DNA from: Paenibacillus sp. SC116
GTDB taxonomy: Bacteria; Bacillota; Bacilli; Paenibacillales; Paenibacillaceae
Length of the DNA: 64,000 nucleotides
Assembly: GCF_024733555.1 (NCBI RefSeq)
Contig: NZ_JANIOF010000001.1
Location: 2,352,777-2,416,776 of the forward strand
Direction of reading: 5' to 3'
Shown here: positions 1 to 9,143 of the stretch, piece by piece
Numbering within the stretch: the first letter of the stretch is position 1
Layout of the letters: every line of letters begins with the position of its first letter
Program-made: the position numbers and the translations under genes
Notes under the pieces: model-generated
Told to the model about the DNA's origin: nothing
The model's database searches: none
What the model saw: the letters and a program-made list of their open reading frames with translations, nothing else

Positions 1-1170
1 GCTCGTTCCATACTTCTTCACATATATGCGCGGAATACGGTGCGCAAGCATACAAATAATTTCATAATTAATTGTACCTAACTTCTCCGCAACTTCTTCG
101 GTTGAAATGCAGGCATCATGCTGCGTCCCTATCAGTACAACTTCTTCACCTACACGTATTTCAGCCGCTTCATCTCCAAGTGGAGCCAGTGATACCATGC
201 ACTGATCCATGCAAATTCGCCCGATAACAGGAACTCGTTTGCCACGAATCAACATCTCAGCTTTGCCACTAAGCAAACGCGAATATCCATCTGCATAACC
301 CACAGGAATCGTAGCAATCCACTCATCCTCTGTTGTGAAATATTTAGTGCCGTAGCTGACCCCTTCTCCAGCAGGAAGCTGCTTCACGTGGACAACTTGT
401 GACTTCCAAGACATGACAGGCTGCAATGACACAGCTGTCTTATTGACCTCTTCAGAGGGATATAGCCCGTACATGCTAATACCCACACGAACCATATTCA
501 CTGCACACTCTGGCAGTTCAATTGTTCCCGCACTATTGCTCAGGTGAATAACTGGCGGACACAACTGATGCCGCTTCAAAGCCTCCACCACAGTCTGGAA
601 TCGCTCTACCTGCATATTAGTGTAAGATTTATCTGTCTCATCCGCAGAAGCAAAGTGAGTAAATAACCCTTCTACTTCCACTCCCTCAATGCCGGATAAG
701 CGGCTCATAAATGCAACCGCTTCATCAGACGAACGCAAGCCAAGTCTACCCATTCCGGAATCAATCTTCACATGGACGCGCAAACGATGACCATTATTGT
801 CCGCTGACAAGGTAGGAGCCTGCTGCTCCAGCGCTTCCAGTACATGCTCGGAATATACGTTAATGCTAATATGATGGCAGAACGCCGTCGGAATAGCTTC
901 CGGCGGCGTATAGCCCAACACGAGTATCGGCGTCATAATACCCGCCTGTCTCAATTGGATCGCTTCATCTATGAATGCAACGTTAAAATAATCTACACCG
1001 ATCTGCTCTGCTGCTCTAGCAATTTCGACAGCACCATGCCCGTAGGCATTTGCTTTGACACATAGGCCAAGCTTCGTCTCTTTCGGAATGATGCTGCGAG
1101 AAGCTTGTATATTATGTTCGAGCGCATCTAAAGATAACTCGATTCGTGTAGGACGATAGTACGATTCCAT
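1..1170 (-). CDS. alr: Alanine racemase, C-terminal end cut by window
   Basis: PLP-dependent interconversion of L- and D-alanine in the cytoplasm, supplying D-Ala for peptidoglycan. Reading minus from ATG at 1170 gives 390 residues with no stop before the window edge. The PLP lysine is residue 39 in LCVKANAYGHG. The C-terminal beta domain has the GVSYGTKYF segment that carries the catalytic tyrosine, and RICMDQ. The family is usually about 370-395 residues, so little is missing. It lies 144 bp downstream of the YdcC-like lipoprotein gene on the same strand, the order remembered for B. subtilis ydcC-alrA. No terminator is seen between them, so co-transcription is possible. Confidence 0.95.
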   Translation of the reverse strand, partial: MESYYRPTRIELSLDALEHNIQASRSIIPKETKLGLCVKANAYGHGAVEIARAAEQIGVDYFNVAFIDEAIQLRQAGIMTPILVLGYTPPEAIPTAFCHHISINVYSEHVLEALEQQAPTLSADNNGHRLRVHVKIDSGMGRLGLRSSDEAVAFMSRLSGIEGVEVEGLFTHFASADETDKSYTNMQVERFQTVVEALKRHQLCPPVIHLSNSAGTIELPECAVNMVRVGISMYGLYPSEEVNKTAVSLQPVMSWKSQVVHVKQLPAGEGVSYGTKYFTTEDEWIATIPVGYADGYSRLLSGKAEMLIRGKRVPVIGRICMDQCMVSLAPLGDEAAEIRVGEEVVLIGTQHDACISTEEVAEKLGTINYEIICMLAHRIPRIYVKKYGTS

Positions 1171-1314
1171 TTGTTTCACCTTCTCCGTTCCATATTGCCG
1201 CTCAATCGTCAACAAACTTATGTTAAATGGTGTCCGGTGGCCTGTCAACGCAGTGTAGCGGCAGTATAGTGCGGAAAAATGATCCTATTTTTCATAAAAT
1301 GTCGAGATTCGAAC

Positions 1315-2772
1315 CTATTTCCCAGGTTGATCAACCATCGACTGGGCAATCTTAATCATCTCAGTAAGCGGCAAATCTCCAGAAGTAATGCGATACTTAA
1401 TGCCATCATACAGCCACGTCATTGACTTCTGCTCGTCACCAACTAGATGAGCGACTGTAAATCCTAGATTCACACCCTCCGAATAACCAATGCCAACCTC
1501 AACATCTTCAGGGCGCTCTTCCATAATGGAATACGTGTACGTTCCTTCATAACGCAGCATAACCGCATGAGACTTGCTATCTGGCAATTCAACTCGTTCC
1601 CCTAGTTCAACACCTGTTGGCGCATAAGTCGGCTCAATAAAGCCAAATGGACCTAACGGACCTCCTTGATCTTGACCGCCGCTATCATCCGTATTAGGCT
1701 GCTCACCTGTTGCAGGAGCTTGCTCATTGCCTGCTGTATTACCCGTTGGAGTTGTTTTAGGGGCTTTCGCATCATGAGCCTTATGGTCAACTGCTTCTGT
1801 ACTTGTTGGTGCAGGCGTTGTTGCTGCACCATCTGTAGCTGTATTCGCTGGCGTATCTTTAGATTCGTTTGTAGCAGCATTCGTTTGCGGATCAGCAGCA
1901 CCATTTGTAGCCTTATTTGCTGGTGTTTCGACCGTATTACCGTTTGCATCCGTATTGGCTGGTGTCTCCGTAGATGTAGATCCGTCTACAGCATTTGTTG
2001 ATGTCTTAGCTTCTCCGTCTACAGCAGGTGTTTCTGCTGAGACTCCAGCTGATGCAGGCGCAGATGATGAATCCTTTGTTGCAGATGCGGCATCAGATTG
2101 CTCATCCGTCTCAGCTTGCGGCTGCGGATCAATGTTGGCACTCGCCGTCATATTGCGCTGCATATCGAATGCGTCTTTCTCAAACTTTTTGCTGAAATCA
2201 AACTGCTTGAACTTCATCTCCACAACAACACGAGACTCTGCATCCGTTACTTGAACTTGTTTCGGCGCATAGCTCTGCTGGTCTAGCCAAATCTTCTGTC
2301 TTACGAGTGAATCGGTCTGATAATTAGCCGCAACTTCAAAAACGAAGCTATCGCCTTCCGTCGTAAACTGCGGCGCCTTATCTGCCAAAATGCTATGAAT
2401 AAGCGTCTGATACAAGTAAACTTGACCTTGATTATCCGGCCAGTCGCTTTGGAAGCGGAAGCTCTTCTTCAAGCTTGGTGTCAACACAAATACTCCTTCA
2501 TCATTACGTAGTACAATCTGTGTGACGTCTTTCTTAGCATTTTTCAACTCAATACGATAGTACGATGGGTTCTGGTACCAAACTTCCACTTGATACTCCA
2601 AGGGCTGCTGGCCCGAGTACAACGTCATCGTTCCGATACCTGCATAGCTTTCCAACTTGCTCATCTTTTGATCCAAGTCCTTGACCACTGATGTTGCATC
2701 CTTCTGGCCACAACCAGCCAAAAATAGCGCACAGCTCAACACTATGGCCAATACCCATGAGATCCGACGCAT
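1315..2772 (-). CDS. ydcC: LolA-like lipoprotein, YdcC family, with low-complexity insert
   Basis: Outer-face membrane lipoprotein of 485 residues with a LolA-like fold; its precise role is unknown. I start at the ATG at 2772 because AGAGGGGATG precedes it and the product then begins with a lipoprotein signal (MRRISWVLAIV, lipobox LAGC, cysteine about 20). An open 35-codon extension upstream lacks a ribosome site. Residues about 30-215 form the LolA-like part (YQVEVWYQNPSYYRIEL). Residues about 220-370 are a Thr/Ala/Asn/Pro/Ser-rich stretch with repeated 'TPAN' blocks. The C-terminal about 110 residues resume ordered sequence. Family members are usually near 340-380 residues, so the insert accounts for the extra length. 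The gene precedes alr as in Bacillus. Confidence 0.8.
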   Translation of the reverse strand: MRRISWVLAIVLSCALFLAGCGQKDATSVVKDLDQKMSKLESYAGIGTMTLYSGQQPLEYQVEVWYQNPSYYRIELKNAKKDVTQIVLRNDEGVFVLTPSLKKSFRFQSDWPDNQGQVYLYQTLIHSILADKAPQFTTEGDSFVFEVAANYQTDSLVRQKIWLDQQSYAPKQVQVTDAESRVVVEMKFKQFDFSKKFEKDAFDMQRNMTASANIDPQPQAETDEQSDAASATKDSSSAPASAGVSAETPAVDGEAKTSTNAVDGSTSTETPANTDANGNTVETPANKATNGAADPQTNAATNESKDTPANTATDGAATTPAPTSTEAVDHKAHDAKAPKTTPTGNTAGNEQAPATGEQPNTDDSGGQDQGGPLGPFGFIEPTYAPTGVELGERVELPDSKSHAVMLRYEGTYTYSIMEERPEDVEVGIGYSEGVNLGFTVAHLVGDEQKSMTWLYDGIKYRITSGDLPLTEMIKIAQSMVDQPGK

Positions 2773-3514
2773 GAGATCATCCCCTCTGACATTGAATATG
2801 ACTTTGCCTCGTAACGGCTTCCATCTGCTAACATGTCTATGAGGGAACTTGGCCAAATATGCAGACATGCATGACAAGCCAATACGCGATACTAATGCGT
2901 AATACTTTTGGGGTCGATATCATGAATACGGATCCCATATTGGGCTTGTATTTTCAAGTTGCATATATGTGCGTATAACAGAGCAGAGAAGTAAATAGCA
3001 TCTCATGACCTTTGAGAAGTCAGGGCTGCCTGCCTGCCCACTTACTTACTTACTTACTTATTTCATCCACGAGAACCTACTTCTTCCATGGTTACCTACT
3101 AATTTTACTTTTCCATGGCATTAACACCTGATTCAAAGTAGATGGGTAGCAAGGTGCATTACCGTATTCGTGACATCTTCCATTTGTTGTCTGTATTTGA
3201 TAACGTATGGATTGTGTGAGATCACGTAAATAAGATCATATGGACAAAAGTGCAGTTATTTTATGAAGAAAACACCATTTTGCGGTAGATAAGGACAAAT
3301 GTGCAGTTAAATTTCTCATTATGCACTTAAAATCGAAAAAGAGGCTGAAATAAATGTATTTTTGACGATAATACCCCAAATAAGAACACTTTCAGAATAA
3401 ATACCTGCATAATTGTCCTATTCTAAAATGAGGGGCTTTCCACTAGTGCAGAAGCAAAGTGAAGTGGAGCAGTTATACACTCTTCAAGTTGGTTCTCACT
3501 GCATAAACGAGAAT

Positions 3515-3565
3515 AAGGCACTATCAAGAGCAACCAATAGAGGTTAAGCTCAAAGACAGTGCCTT
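3515..3565. terminator. Hairpin, possible distal terminator
   Basis: AAGGCACTATC pairs with GACAGTGCCTT across a 29-nt loop (10 of 11 positions). It lies about 380 nt beyond the end of the ABC permease gene on the minus strand. The U-tract is weak, so it may instead be a remnant of a repeat element. Confidence 0.35.
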
Positions 3566-3651
3566 CGTGTTTACTTTTAAATGATTACATCATTTCATGC
3601 CTACCGAGATTCGTTAACGAATACGCTTAAACCGATAGCATTCACTTTGTG

Positions 3652-3766
3652 GCGTGAACTGATATCCTTTCGTTACCTGATTAGCGTGAACCGATATACT
3701 TTCGCTGCCTAATTTGCATGAAGCGATATGCTTTTGTTTCCTGATTTATGTGAAAAACGATACGCG
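3652..3766. repeat. Three and a half imperfect 32-bp tandem repeats
   Basis: Units begin at 3652, 3684 and 3716, with a partial one at 3748. Each opens with GYRTGAA, then CGATAT, then CTTTYG, and ends CCTGATTT or similar. They abut without spacers, so this is a minisatellite and not a CRISPR. No gene overlaps. Confidence 0.75.
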
Positions 3767-3947
3767 ATAGGTCGCAACGACCGTTATAGCTTATCATGCC
3801 TTACGCATGCACCACGTATAACATATGCATGACATATGCATGTCCTAAGCATGACTTATATATGACTTTATGCACACTTTGTACATGCCTTATGCTTGAT
3901 AAGCCAATACGCTACACACATCGTGCGAGTACAATACGCAATTACAA

Positions 3948-5015
3948 TTAACGCGAACGAATCTCCTGACGCATGAACATCATATACGCTGCCATAAAGC
4001 AAACCAACACAGCAGCAATCAAGCCCGTTAGCTGCGGCCATACGAGCAGCAGGCTTTGCCCGACCGATAGCGGGCTAGGCAGCGCGCCATATGTCTGCTC
4101 TGGCGGCACAAACAAGCTAAGCGTGCGCACTTCTGGCATAAGCAAGGTCATCGTTGCTTCATTGAACAAGTGACCTGGTGATAGGCGCATTAAAAACTGA
4201 ACCGTATTCTGATAACTTACCAATTGATCCATATGAGTCGGATTGACGGGAGCAATCCCTTTCGCAATCATTTCGATAATCATCGTGTAGAACACGCTGA
4301 AGAAGATCCAAAGCGCAATACACGACAATGCCGACGTAGCTGGTTGACGGAATCGTACCGAAAACACAATCGATAGATTCAACCAGAATGCGATATAGAC
4401 AACGCTTAGCATCAAGAAAAATATCATACGTAAAAATTCCTCAAAGGTTGGCGGAATGCCTAGGGTCAATAATCCTAACCCCATAATAAGCAAACCGAGC
4501 GAAAAGAACAGGATGCCAATAACACTAATCCCGGCTACAAACTTAGCGTTAATGACATAATCACGATGGATCGGCTGCGCCATCATACGTGATAACGTTC
4601 CTTTGTTCCGCTCTGAGTTAACCGCATCGAAGCCAAGCGCAATCCCAATTAGCGGCCCTAAAAAACTAACAAAAGTTATAAAGGACGGAATCGTTCCGTC
4701 TGATACCGTAAATAATCGAAGGAACAGAAATGTATCCACCGCTTCCCCAGTTGGAACAGCGGTCTTTATGCTCGTAATGGCCGTATAAAGAGATGCACCA
4801 CACGTAAGCAGCATTAATCCAAGCAAAATGACATATCGCCAGCTCAGCATAATATCAGACATTTCCTTGCGAACGATAATCCAGAAAGGATGGGGCGCAG
4901 TCTTCGACGCAGCAGATGCGGCAGCTGCACTAGACATAGAGGACACAGCACCTCGCCCACCGCCAGAGAATACTTGTGCGGTTCTACGGAGTATTCCGCT
5001 TATTTTCTCCTGCAT
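3948..5015 (-). CDS. ABC-2 type transporter permease
   Basis: Membrane subunit of an ABC transporter, about 355 residues. ATG at 5015 is chosen because AAGGGGGAG lies 6 nt upstream; it overlaps the ATPase gene end by 32 bp. An upstream in-frame start at 5063 lacks a ribosome site. After a cytoplasmic Ser/Ala-rich N-terminus there is an amphipathic KEMSDIMLSWRY segment, then about six membrane spans (around VILLGLMLL, FVSFLGPLIGIALGF, ISVIGILFFSLGLLI, MLSVVYIAFWL, ALWIFFSVFYTMI and a C-terminal span). NSERNKGTLSRMMAQP is the conserved loop of ABC-2 permeases. It is the last gene of a three-gene operon with an ATPase and a NEW3-domain protein. The substrate cannot be told from sequence. Confidence 0.85.
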   Translation of the reverse strand: MQEKISGILRRTAQVFSGGGRGAVSSMSSAAAASAASKTAPHPFWIIVRKEMSDIMLSWRYVILLGLMLLTCGASLYTAITSIKTAVPTGEAVDTFLFLRLFTVSDGTIPSFITFVSFLGPLIGIALGFDAVNSERNKGTLSRMMAQPIHRDYVINAKFVAGISVIGILFFSLGLLIMGLGLLTLGIPPTFEEFLRMIFFLMLSVVYIAFWLNLSIVFSVRFRQPATSALSCIALWIFFSVFYTMIIEMIAKGIAPVNPTHMDQLVSYQNTVQFLMRLSPGHLFNEATMTLLMPEVRTLSLFVPPEQTYGALPSPLSVGQSLLLVWPQLTGLIAAVLVCFMAAYMMFMRQEIRSR

Positions 5016-6018
5016 TCGGCTCTCCCCCTTCAAAATAACGATGATAAATCTCATCCAAGCCATACTGCTTCATTTGCAAATGGAACAAAGAACAACCTGA
5101 CTCGATCAAAATGCGGGATAATTCAGAAGAGATATCCTCTTTGCATCCGATCTGAAGCAGTCCATCCTGCTCATCCACCCTGACAACGTCGGGCAGGCCT
5201 CTCAATTTCGCTATAAGTTCTTGATTGATCGGTTTTACGCCAACCTCTAACGTAAGAGCTTCCTCAAGGTATAATCCTTTGGCCAAAGACGGCACATCCC
5301 CTTCAACAAGCAGCTCGCCTTTCACGAAAATACCAACACGATCGCAGATTTGCTGCACTTGATGCAAATGATGTGAGGATAGCAGCACCGTGATACCTTC
5401 ATCACGACTCAAAGCCTTGATTAACTGCAAGAGCTCGCGCACACCTTCTGGATCAAGTCCAAGGGTAGGCTCATCCAAAATAATAACTTCTGGCTTCTTT
5501 AGCAGCACTTCCGCCAGACCAAGACGCTGCCTCATACCGCGCGAATACGTACTTGCCTTCTTCTTGGCCGCCTCAGACAAGCCGACACGCTGCAGCATCG
5601 CTTCTACTCGCTGTCGTGCTTCCAGTTCTGGAATGCGATTCAACCTTGCGGTGTACATCAAGTTATCGTAGCCAGTCATATCTTCATAGAACCCGATATC
5701 ATCTGGCAAATATCCAACTCTTTTCTTTACCGCAATCGGCTGTCGCACCGAATCTAGTCCACACACACGAACCGTTCCCGAAGTTGGTTCAGTAAGACCA
5801 AGCATCATCAAAATCGTCGTGGATTTACCCGCTCCATTCGGACCGAGCAGTCCGTATATTTCCCCTTCTTCAATAGATAACGACAATTCATTCACAGCAA
5901 TATGTTCATCGTACATTTTCGTCAAATTTGTAATTGAAATAATAGTTTTCCTTCTATCAGCCGCATCCAGCCTCATTTCCGAACGATCAACTATTTGCAT
6001 GTTATTTGGCTGTTCCAC
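4984..6018 (-). CDS. ABC transporter ATP-binding protein
   Basis: Nucleotide-binding subunit of 344 residues. The start is GTG at 6018, preceded by GGGAGGAGG. It shows Walker A GPNGAGKST, a YSRGMRQRLG signature (the LSGGQ variant usual in CcmA/NatA-type exporters), Walker B VIILDEPTLGLDP and the H-loop histidine in SSHHL. The C-terminal about 100 residues are the extra domain common to this subfamily. The stop of the NEW3 gene lies 3 bp upstream and the permease start overlaps the 3' end, so translation is probably coupled. It likely powers the ABC-2 permease encoded by the next gene. Confidence 0.92.
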   Translation of the reverse strand: MEQPNNMQIVDRSEMRLDAADRRKTIISITNLTKMYDEHIAVNELSLSIEEGEIYGLLGPNGAGKSTTILMMLGLTEPTSGTVRVCGLDSVRQPIAVKKRVGYLPDDIGFYEDMTGYDNLMYTARLNRIPELEARQRVEAMLQRVGLSEAAKKKASTYSRGMRQRLGLAEVLLKKPEVIILDEPTLGLDPEGVRELLQLIKALSRDEGITVLLSSHHLHQVQQICDRVGIFVKGELLVEGDVPSLAKGLYLEEALTLEVGVKPINQELIAKLRGLPDVVRVDEQDGLLQIGCKEDISSELSRILIESGCSLFHLQMKQYGLDEIYHRYFEGGEPNAGENKRNTP

Positions 6019-6020
6019 GC

Positions 6021-7175
6021 TTACCTCCTCCCGTACTTACGGAAAATATAAAACATGCCTCCAATGACTCCAGCAATCATAAGCACACCGATCCATCCCC
6101 ACAGCATCGATGTTTTCACCGTCATTCGGAACTGAACCGAAGAAGTAGACTCTGGTGTCTTCGCATGCAAATCGAGCTGGTAATCACCAGATATCGACTT
6201 ATCATCGGCTTTAACTGTTGCTGTTACATTTGCCGATTGTCCTGGTTCCAAACTAGCGATTTTATCCTCATCAAACGTGACTTCCCAATCTACTGGCGTC
6301 GTAGGGGAAAGCTCAATATCTTTCAATGAAGCTGTTCCTGTGTTTGTTACTTGCAGCTCCAGCTTCTTTTCTTTGCCTGCGGTAATATCCGTGCTAAGCA
6401 ATCCGCTTGGTGTCGTTAATTTCAATCCATATGTGCCTGTAATAACGGCTTCCAACTCTGCTTCTGCCGAAGTTGAATTCGTCGCTGCCTTGACCGGAAT
6501 ACGATAGCTGCCTTCCTTCACTTCTGCAGGAGGCTTGACCGATACATTGATATCAGCGGTTGAATTCGCCGCTACTTCTACGGATGTTACACTTTGCCCA
6601 CCACTCAAAAAGGAAACTGTCCAACCTCGTGGAGCAGCACCCGACAGCGCATATTGCTGGTCGTTCGCTGTTCTATTTTTCAACGTAAGCGTGTAGTCAA
6701 AAGCAGAGCTCGCATCACCTTGCAAATTCGGCTGCTCCGTCGTTAGCTCTGTTTTGTAAGTACCTTGCTCCGTGACATTAATGCTCAAAGGTAATGAAGA
6801 GTGGCCGCTGGCCTTCAATGTAAAGTTGTATGTGCCTTTTTCTACTGCCAATGGAACATCAATTTGCAAATTCAAATTTTGCTCACTGTCAGGTTTTACA
6901 CCAATTTGCTTAATTGCCCAGCCACCAGAAGTTAGCTCTGCTTTCCATTCTTTCGGAACGCCTTCTAGCGAGAGCGCTACGTTTTGTACGTCATTCGTGT
7001 TGTTCAACACATCTACCGAATAGGAGATAGATTCACCTGGCGTAACCGAAATATTCGTATACGGTGTATAGAGCACAACCCCGCTTGCCGCATACGCGCT
7101 ATATCCCCCTCCGACAAACGTTCCCATCATCAACGTCAGCATCACACTGAATGCGACCATCCACTTTTTTTGCAT
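6021..7175 (-). CDS. NEW3-domain membrane-anchored protein, first gene of ABC operon
   Basis: Exported protein of about 384 residues held by a C-terminal membrane span. ATG at 7175 is preceded by GGGAGAGGG; the in-frame ATG ten codons earlier has no good ribosome site. Residues 1-30 are a signal peptide (AFSVMLTLMMGTFVGG, ending near AYAAS). Then come three Ig-like repeats of about 100 residues typical of the NEW3 / alpha-galactosidase-associated family. Each carries a 'NP/GWTV..L..G' type motif (PKEWKAELTSG, PRGWTVSFLSG, PVDWEVTFDED). The last residues are a membrane helix (GWIGVLMIAGVIGGMFYIF) and RKYGRR. It precedes the ABC genes and may act as an extracytoplasmic partner of that transporter, by inference from position. 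Confidence 0.8.
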   Translation of the reverse strand: MQKKWMVAFSVMLTLMMGTFVGGGYSAYAASGVVLYTPYTNISVTPGESISYSVDVLNNTNDVQNVALSLEGVPKEWKAELTSGGWAIKQIGVKPDSEQNLNLQIDVPLAVEKGTYNFTLKASGHSSLPLSINVTEQGTYKTELTTEQPNLQGDASSAFDYTLTLKNRTANDQQYALSGAAPRGWTVSFLSGGQSVTSVEVAANSTADINVSVKPPAEVKEGSYRIPVKAATNSTSAEAELEAVITGTYGLKLTTPSGLLSTDITAGKEKKLELQVTNTGTASLKDIELSPTTPVDWEVTFDEDKIASLEPGQSANVTATVKADDKSISGDYQLDLHAKTPESTSSVQFRMTVKTSMLWGWIGVLMIAGVIGGMFYIFRKYGRR

Positions 7176-7330
7176 GCTTGTACCCTCTCCCATCATTGTT
7201 ATCACTCCAACTACGCACGAGGATGGGAAATGGATTTATTAAAGAAAGATAAAAATTCACTTAAAACAAGGTGAAATTCATGAAAAACCATACTTTTTAT
7301 TAAAAATTAGATCTATATTGATATTTGAGA

Positions 7331-7385
7331 CTTATAGAATCCTCATAGAGTCCTGATAGATTTCTTATAGATTTTTGATAGATTC
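7331..7385. promoter_or_regulatory. Five tandem 11-bp repeats in divergent promoter region
   Basis: Units start at 7331, 7342, 7353, 7364 and 7375, with ATAGA at the same place in each (cttATAGAatc, ctcATAGAgtc, ctgATAGAttt and so on). An exact 11-bp period places the cores on one face of the helix, as expected for cooperative binding of a response regulator or similar protein. The block lies between the NEW3-ABC operon (start 7175) and the ECF sigma gene (start about 7436). Confidence 0.55.
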
Positions 7386-7435
7386 ACAGAATGATTTGCG
7401 GAATAAGACATCCCGTTTGCTAATTTAAATTAGAG

Positions 7436-8032
7436 GTGAGGACAATAAAAAATAATGCTAATGCACCTAGACTGCTGCATGAGTTAAATGAGGGCTCTAT
7501 GGATGCATTTGAACAATTTTATGAGCAATACTCGTCTCTTGTTTTTCATATCGCGCTTAAAATGATGAACGATCGGATGGAGGCAGAGGATATTTGCCAC
7601 GATGTATTTCTCGAAGCGTTTCGCAAGGTTGATCAATTTGATTCAAAGCGAGGTTCCTGTGAAGCTTGGCTTGCTGTCAAGACACGCAGCCGCTGCTTGG
7701 ATCGAATGAGACGCCAAAAGAGAACGATATCCGAGGATTCGTTGCAGGAAATGCCTGCGATATTTGATGCAGCAACACCAGAGGAACGAGTCATCCGACG
7801 ACTGGATGAGGAACATTTATACGAGGCTATTCAACAGATACCGAAAACACAACGAGATACATTAATCGGGTTTTATTACGAATCACAAACCCAACAGCAA
7901 ATTGCCCAAAAAATGAATTACCCATTAGGAACCGTGAAGTCGTTAATTCGCTATGGCATCCAAAACATACGCAAGCATTGGAACGGCAGTCCATTAGGCA
8001 GTGCTTCAAAGGAGGGACGCAAACATGAATGA
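7436..8032 (+). CDS. ECF-type RNA polymerase sigma factor
   Basis: Extracytoplasmic-function sigma factor of up to 198 residues. Region 2 spans about residues 25-95 (AFEQFYEQYSSLVFHIAL, DICHDVFLEAFRKVDQFD, AWLAVKTRSRCLDRMRRQKR). Region 4 spans about 130-185 (EAIQQIPKTQRDTLIGFYYE, QIAQKMNYPLGTVKSLIRYG). The start is uncertain: GTG at 7436 sits inside AGAGGTGAGG, which could itself be the ribosome site for a rarer start a few codons on. ATG at 7501 has GAGGG upstream but would remove part of region 2. The stop overlaps the following anti-sigma gene by 8 bp, which marks them as a regulatory pair. Confidence 0.88.
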   Translation: MRTIKNNANAPRLLHELNEGSMDAFEQFYEQYSSLVFHIALKMMNDRMEAEDICHDVFLEAFRKVDQFDSKRGSCEAWLAVKTRSRCLDRMRRQKRTISEDSLQEMPAIFDAATPEERVIRRLDEEHLYEAIQQIPKTQRDTLIGFYYESQTQQQIAQKMNYPLGTVKSLIRYGIQNIRKHWNGSPLGSASKEGRKHE

Positions 8033-8687
8033 ATGTGCTTGTACGTTTACAGAACAAGAAATAATCGATGATATTCTCGGCCAATTGCCCACAAATCGTT
8101 CGGCGCAATATCGAGCACATATACAAACATGCGCATCATGCCGTGATTTGCATCAAGAATGGAAGGGCATCTTGCATGGCGCTCATAACGAAAATGCATC
8201 ACCTTCTCCTGTACCCGATCGTTTGCATGCTAGATTGAAGTGGAAATATTGGCTGTATAAAAAAATGCCTGCGTTATTGCGCCAGCATCGATTCAAGATG
8301 ATGTCCGCCGTGGGAACTGCTGCATTGCTATTGGTGATTTCGGTTGGCTGGACACAATCGCAGTCTGCACCTGAAACTGAACATATGCCACCGTCGGTAT
8401 CGACGGGTGAACAGTTAGTACGAGGAGATGTCACGGTATGTGAAGTGCCCGCAAGCAGGACAATATCGATAAAAAATCAAGCTGGCCGATGGCTGAATCG
8501 TGAGTGGCCAGATGTGTCTGTACTGCTGCAACAATATGATGGTGCTTCTACAGTCAAGCTTCGCACCATTCGAGCAGACAGCCAGACCGTTCAATTTTTA
8601 GAAAACTGTTCGGCTTATCCATCCAATTTCGGGCCGCGCATCAGCGAAGGCGGCGATATTGGAGTGGTCAAGTCCACGGCACCTTAG
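8025..8687 (+). CDS. Zinc-finger anti-sigma factor (ZAS type)
   Basis: Probable membrane-bound anti-sigma partner of the preceding ECF sigma factor, 220 residues. ATG at 8025 has AAGGAGGGACGCAAAC before it. The cytoplasmic N-terminus carries HIQTCASC, the H-x3-C-x2-C core of zinc-binding anti-sigma domains, with an upstream cysteine pair (CACTF). A single membrane span is near residues 95-112 (SAVGTAALLLVISVGW). The rest would be outside the cell and holds no recognised domain. The release signal is unknown. The sigma and anti-sigma genes overlap, as is usual for such pairs. Confidence 0.85.
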   Translation: MNECACTFTEQEIIDDILGQLPTNRSAQYRAHIQTCASCRDLHQEWKGILHGAHNENASPSPVPDRLHARLKWKYWLYKKMPALLRQHRFKMMSAVGTAALLLVISVGWTQSQSAPETEHMPPSVSTGEQLVRGDVTVCEVPASRTISIKNQAGRWLNREWPDVSVLLQQYDGASTVKLRTIRADSQTVQFLENCSAYPSNFGPRISEGGDIGVVKSTAP

Positions 8688-9143
8688 CATATCAGACGAG
8701 ACAAATATAAATTACCTAGTTAAAATTCCTGCAATTGTACATCTAATTCTTCCTCAGATTATGATTAAAGGGTAATTGATGTAATTGCACAGCTATTTAC
8801 ACCATTTTTCTTATAGCGAGCATATTATCCAAGGAAAACATGCATATTAGTAGGCATTTTCATTAAATAGCCCATTTCCATATAAAATACCTGCACTTTA
8901 GCATTAACACGCGGAGCATTAAAACAAAAGGTCGAGCCTAGGAACAGATTCGTCCCCCTGACTCGACCTACTTTTCAAAACGCACAGTTACCTAGTATAA
9001 AGAAATCAATCAAGTATTAAATATGAATTTTAACATCACGCATCATTCTACAGACCATATTTTTTCGAAGCATCCGTATACAAAGAAGGTAGAAGAAATA
9101 TAAGTAAATACAGTTAACTATACGGAGTGTCTGTTAATCCGCT
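8688..9143. other. Non-coding region
   Basis: No gene seen. It holds two short members of the dispersed CCTGCA-type repeat (about 8724 and 8888) and the terminator hairpin at 8926-8976. The strands converge here, with the anti-sigma gene ending at 8687 on plus and the hydrolase gene ending at 9144 on minus. Confidence 0.6.
8926..8976 (-). terminator. Terminator of the hydrolase gene
   Basis: On the minus strand AGGTCGAG pairs with CTCGACCT across a loop of about 25 nt and is followed by TTTGTTTTAAT. It lies about 170 nt after the hydrolase stop codon. The stem sequence is nearly the same as in the terminator at 16269-16320. Confidence 0.6.

Larger units (their letters stand above)
2773..3947. 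other. Non-coding region of about 1.2 kb
   Basis: No credible gene. It contains a TTAC tetranucleotide run near 3040-3060, two GGACAAAnGTGCAGTTA copies (3242, 3293) with an inverted relative at 3402, a hairpin at 3515-3565, 32-bp tandem repeats from 3652, and CATATGCATG-rich sequence near 3820-3870. It separates the alr side from the ABC operon. Confidence 0.6.

Noticed and set aside
3652..3766. Possible third CRISPR
   Set aside because: The 32-bp units abut without spacers.
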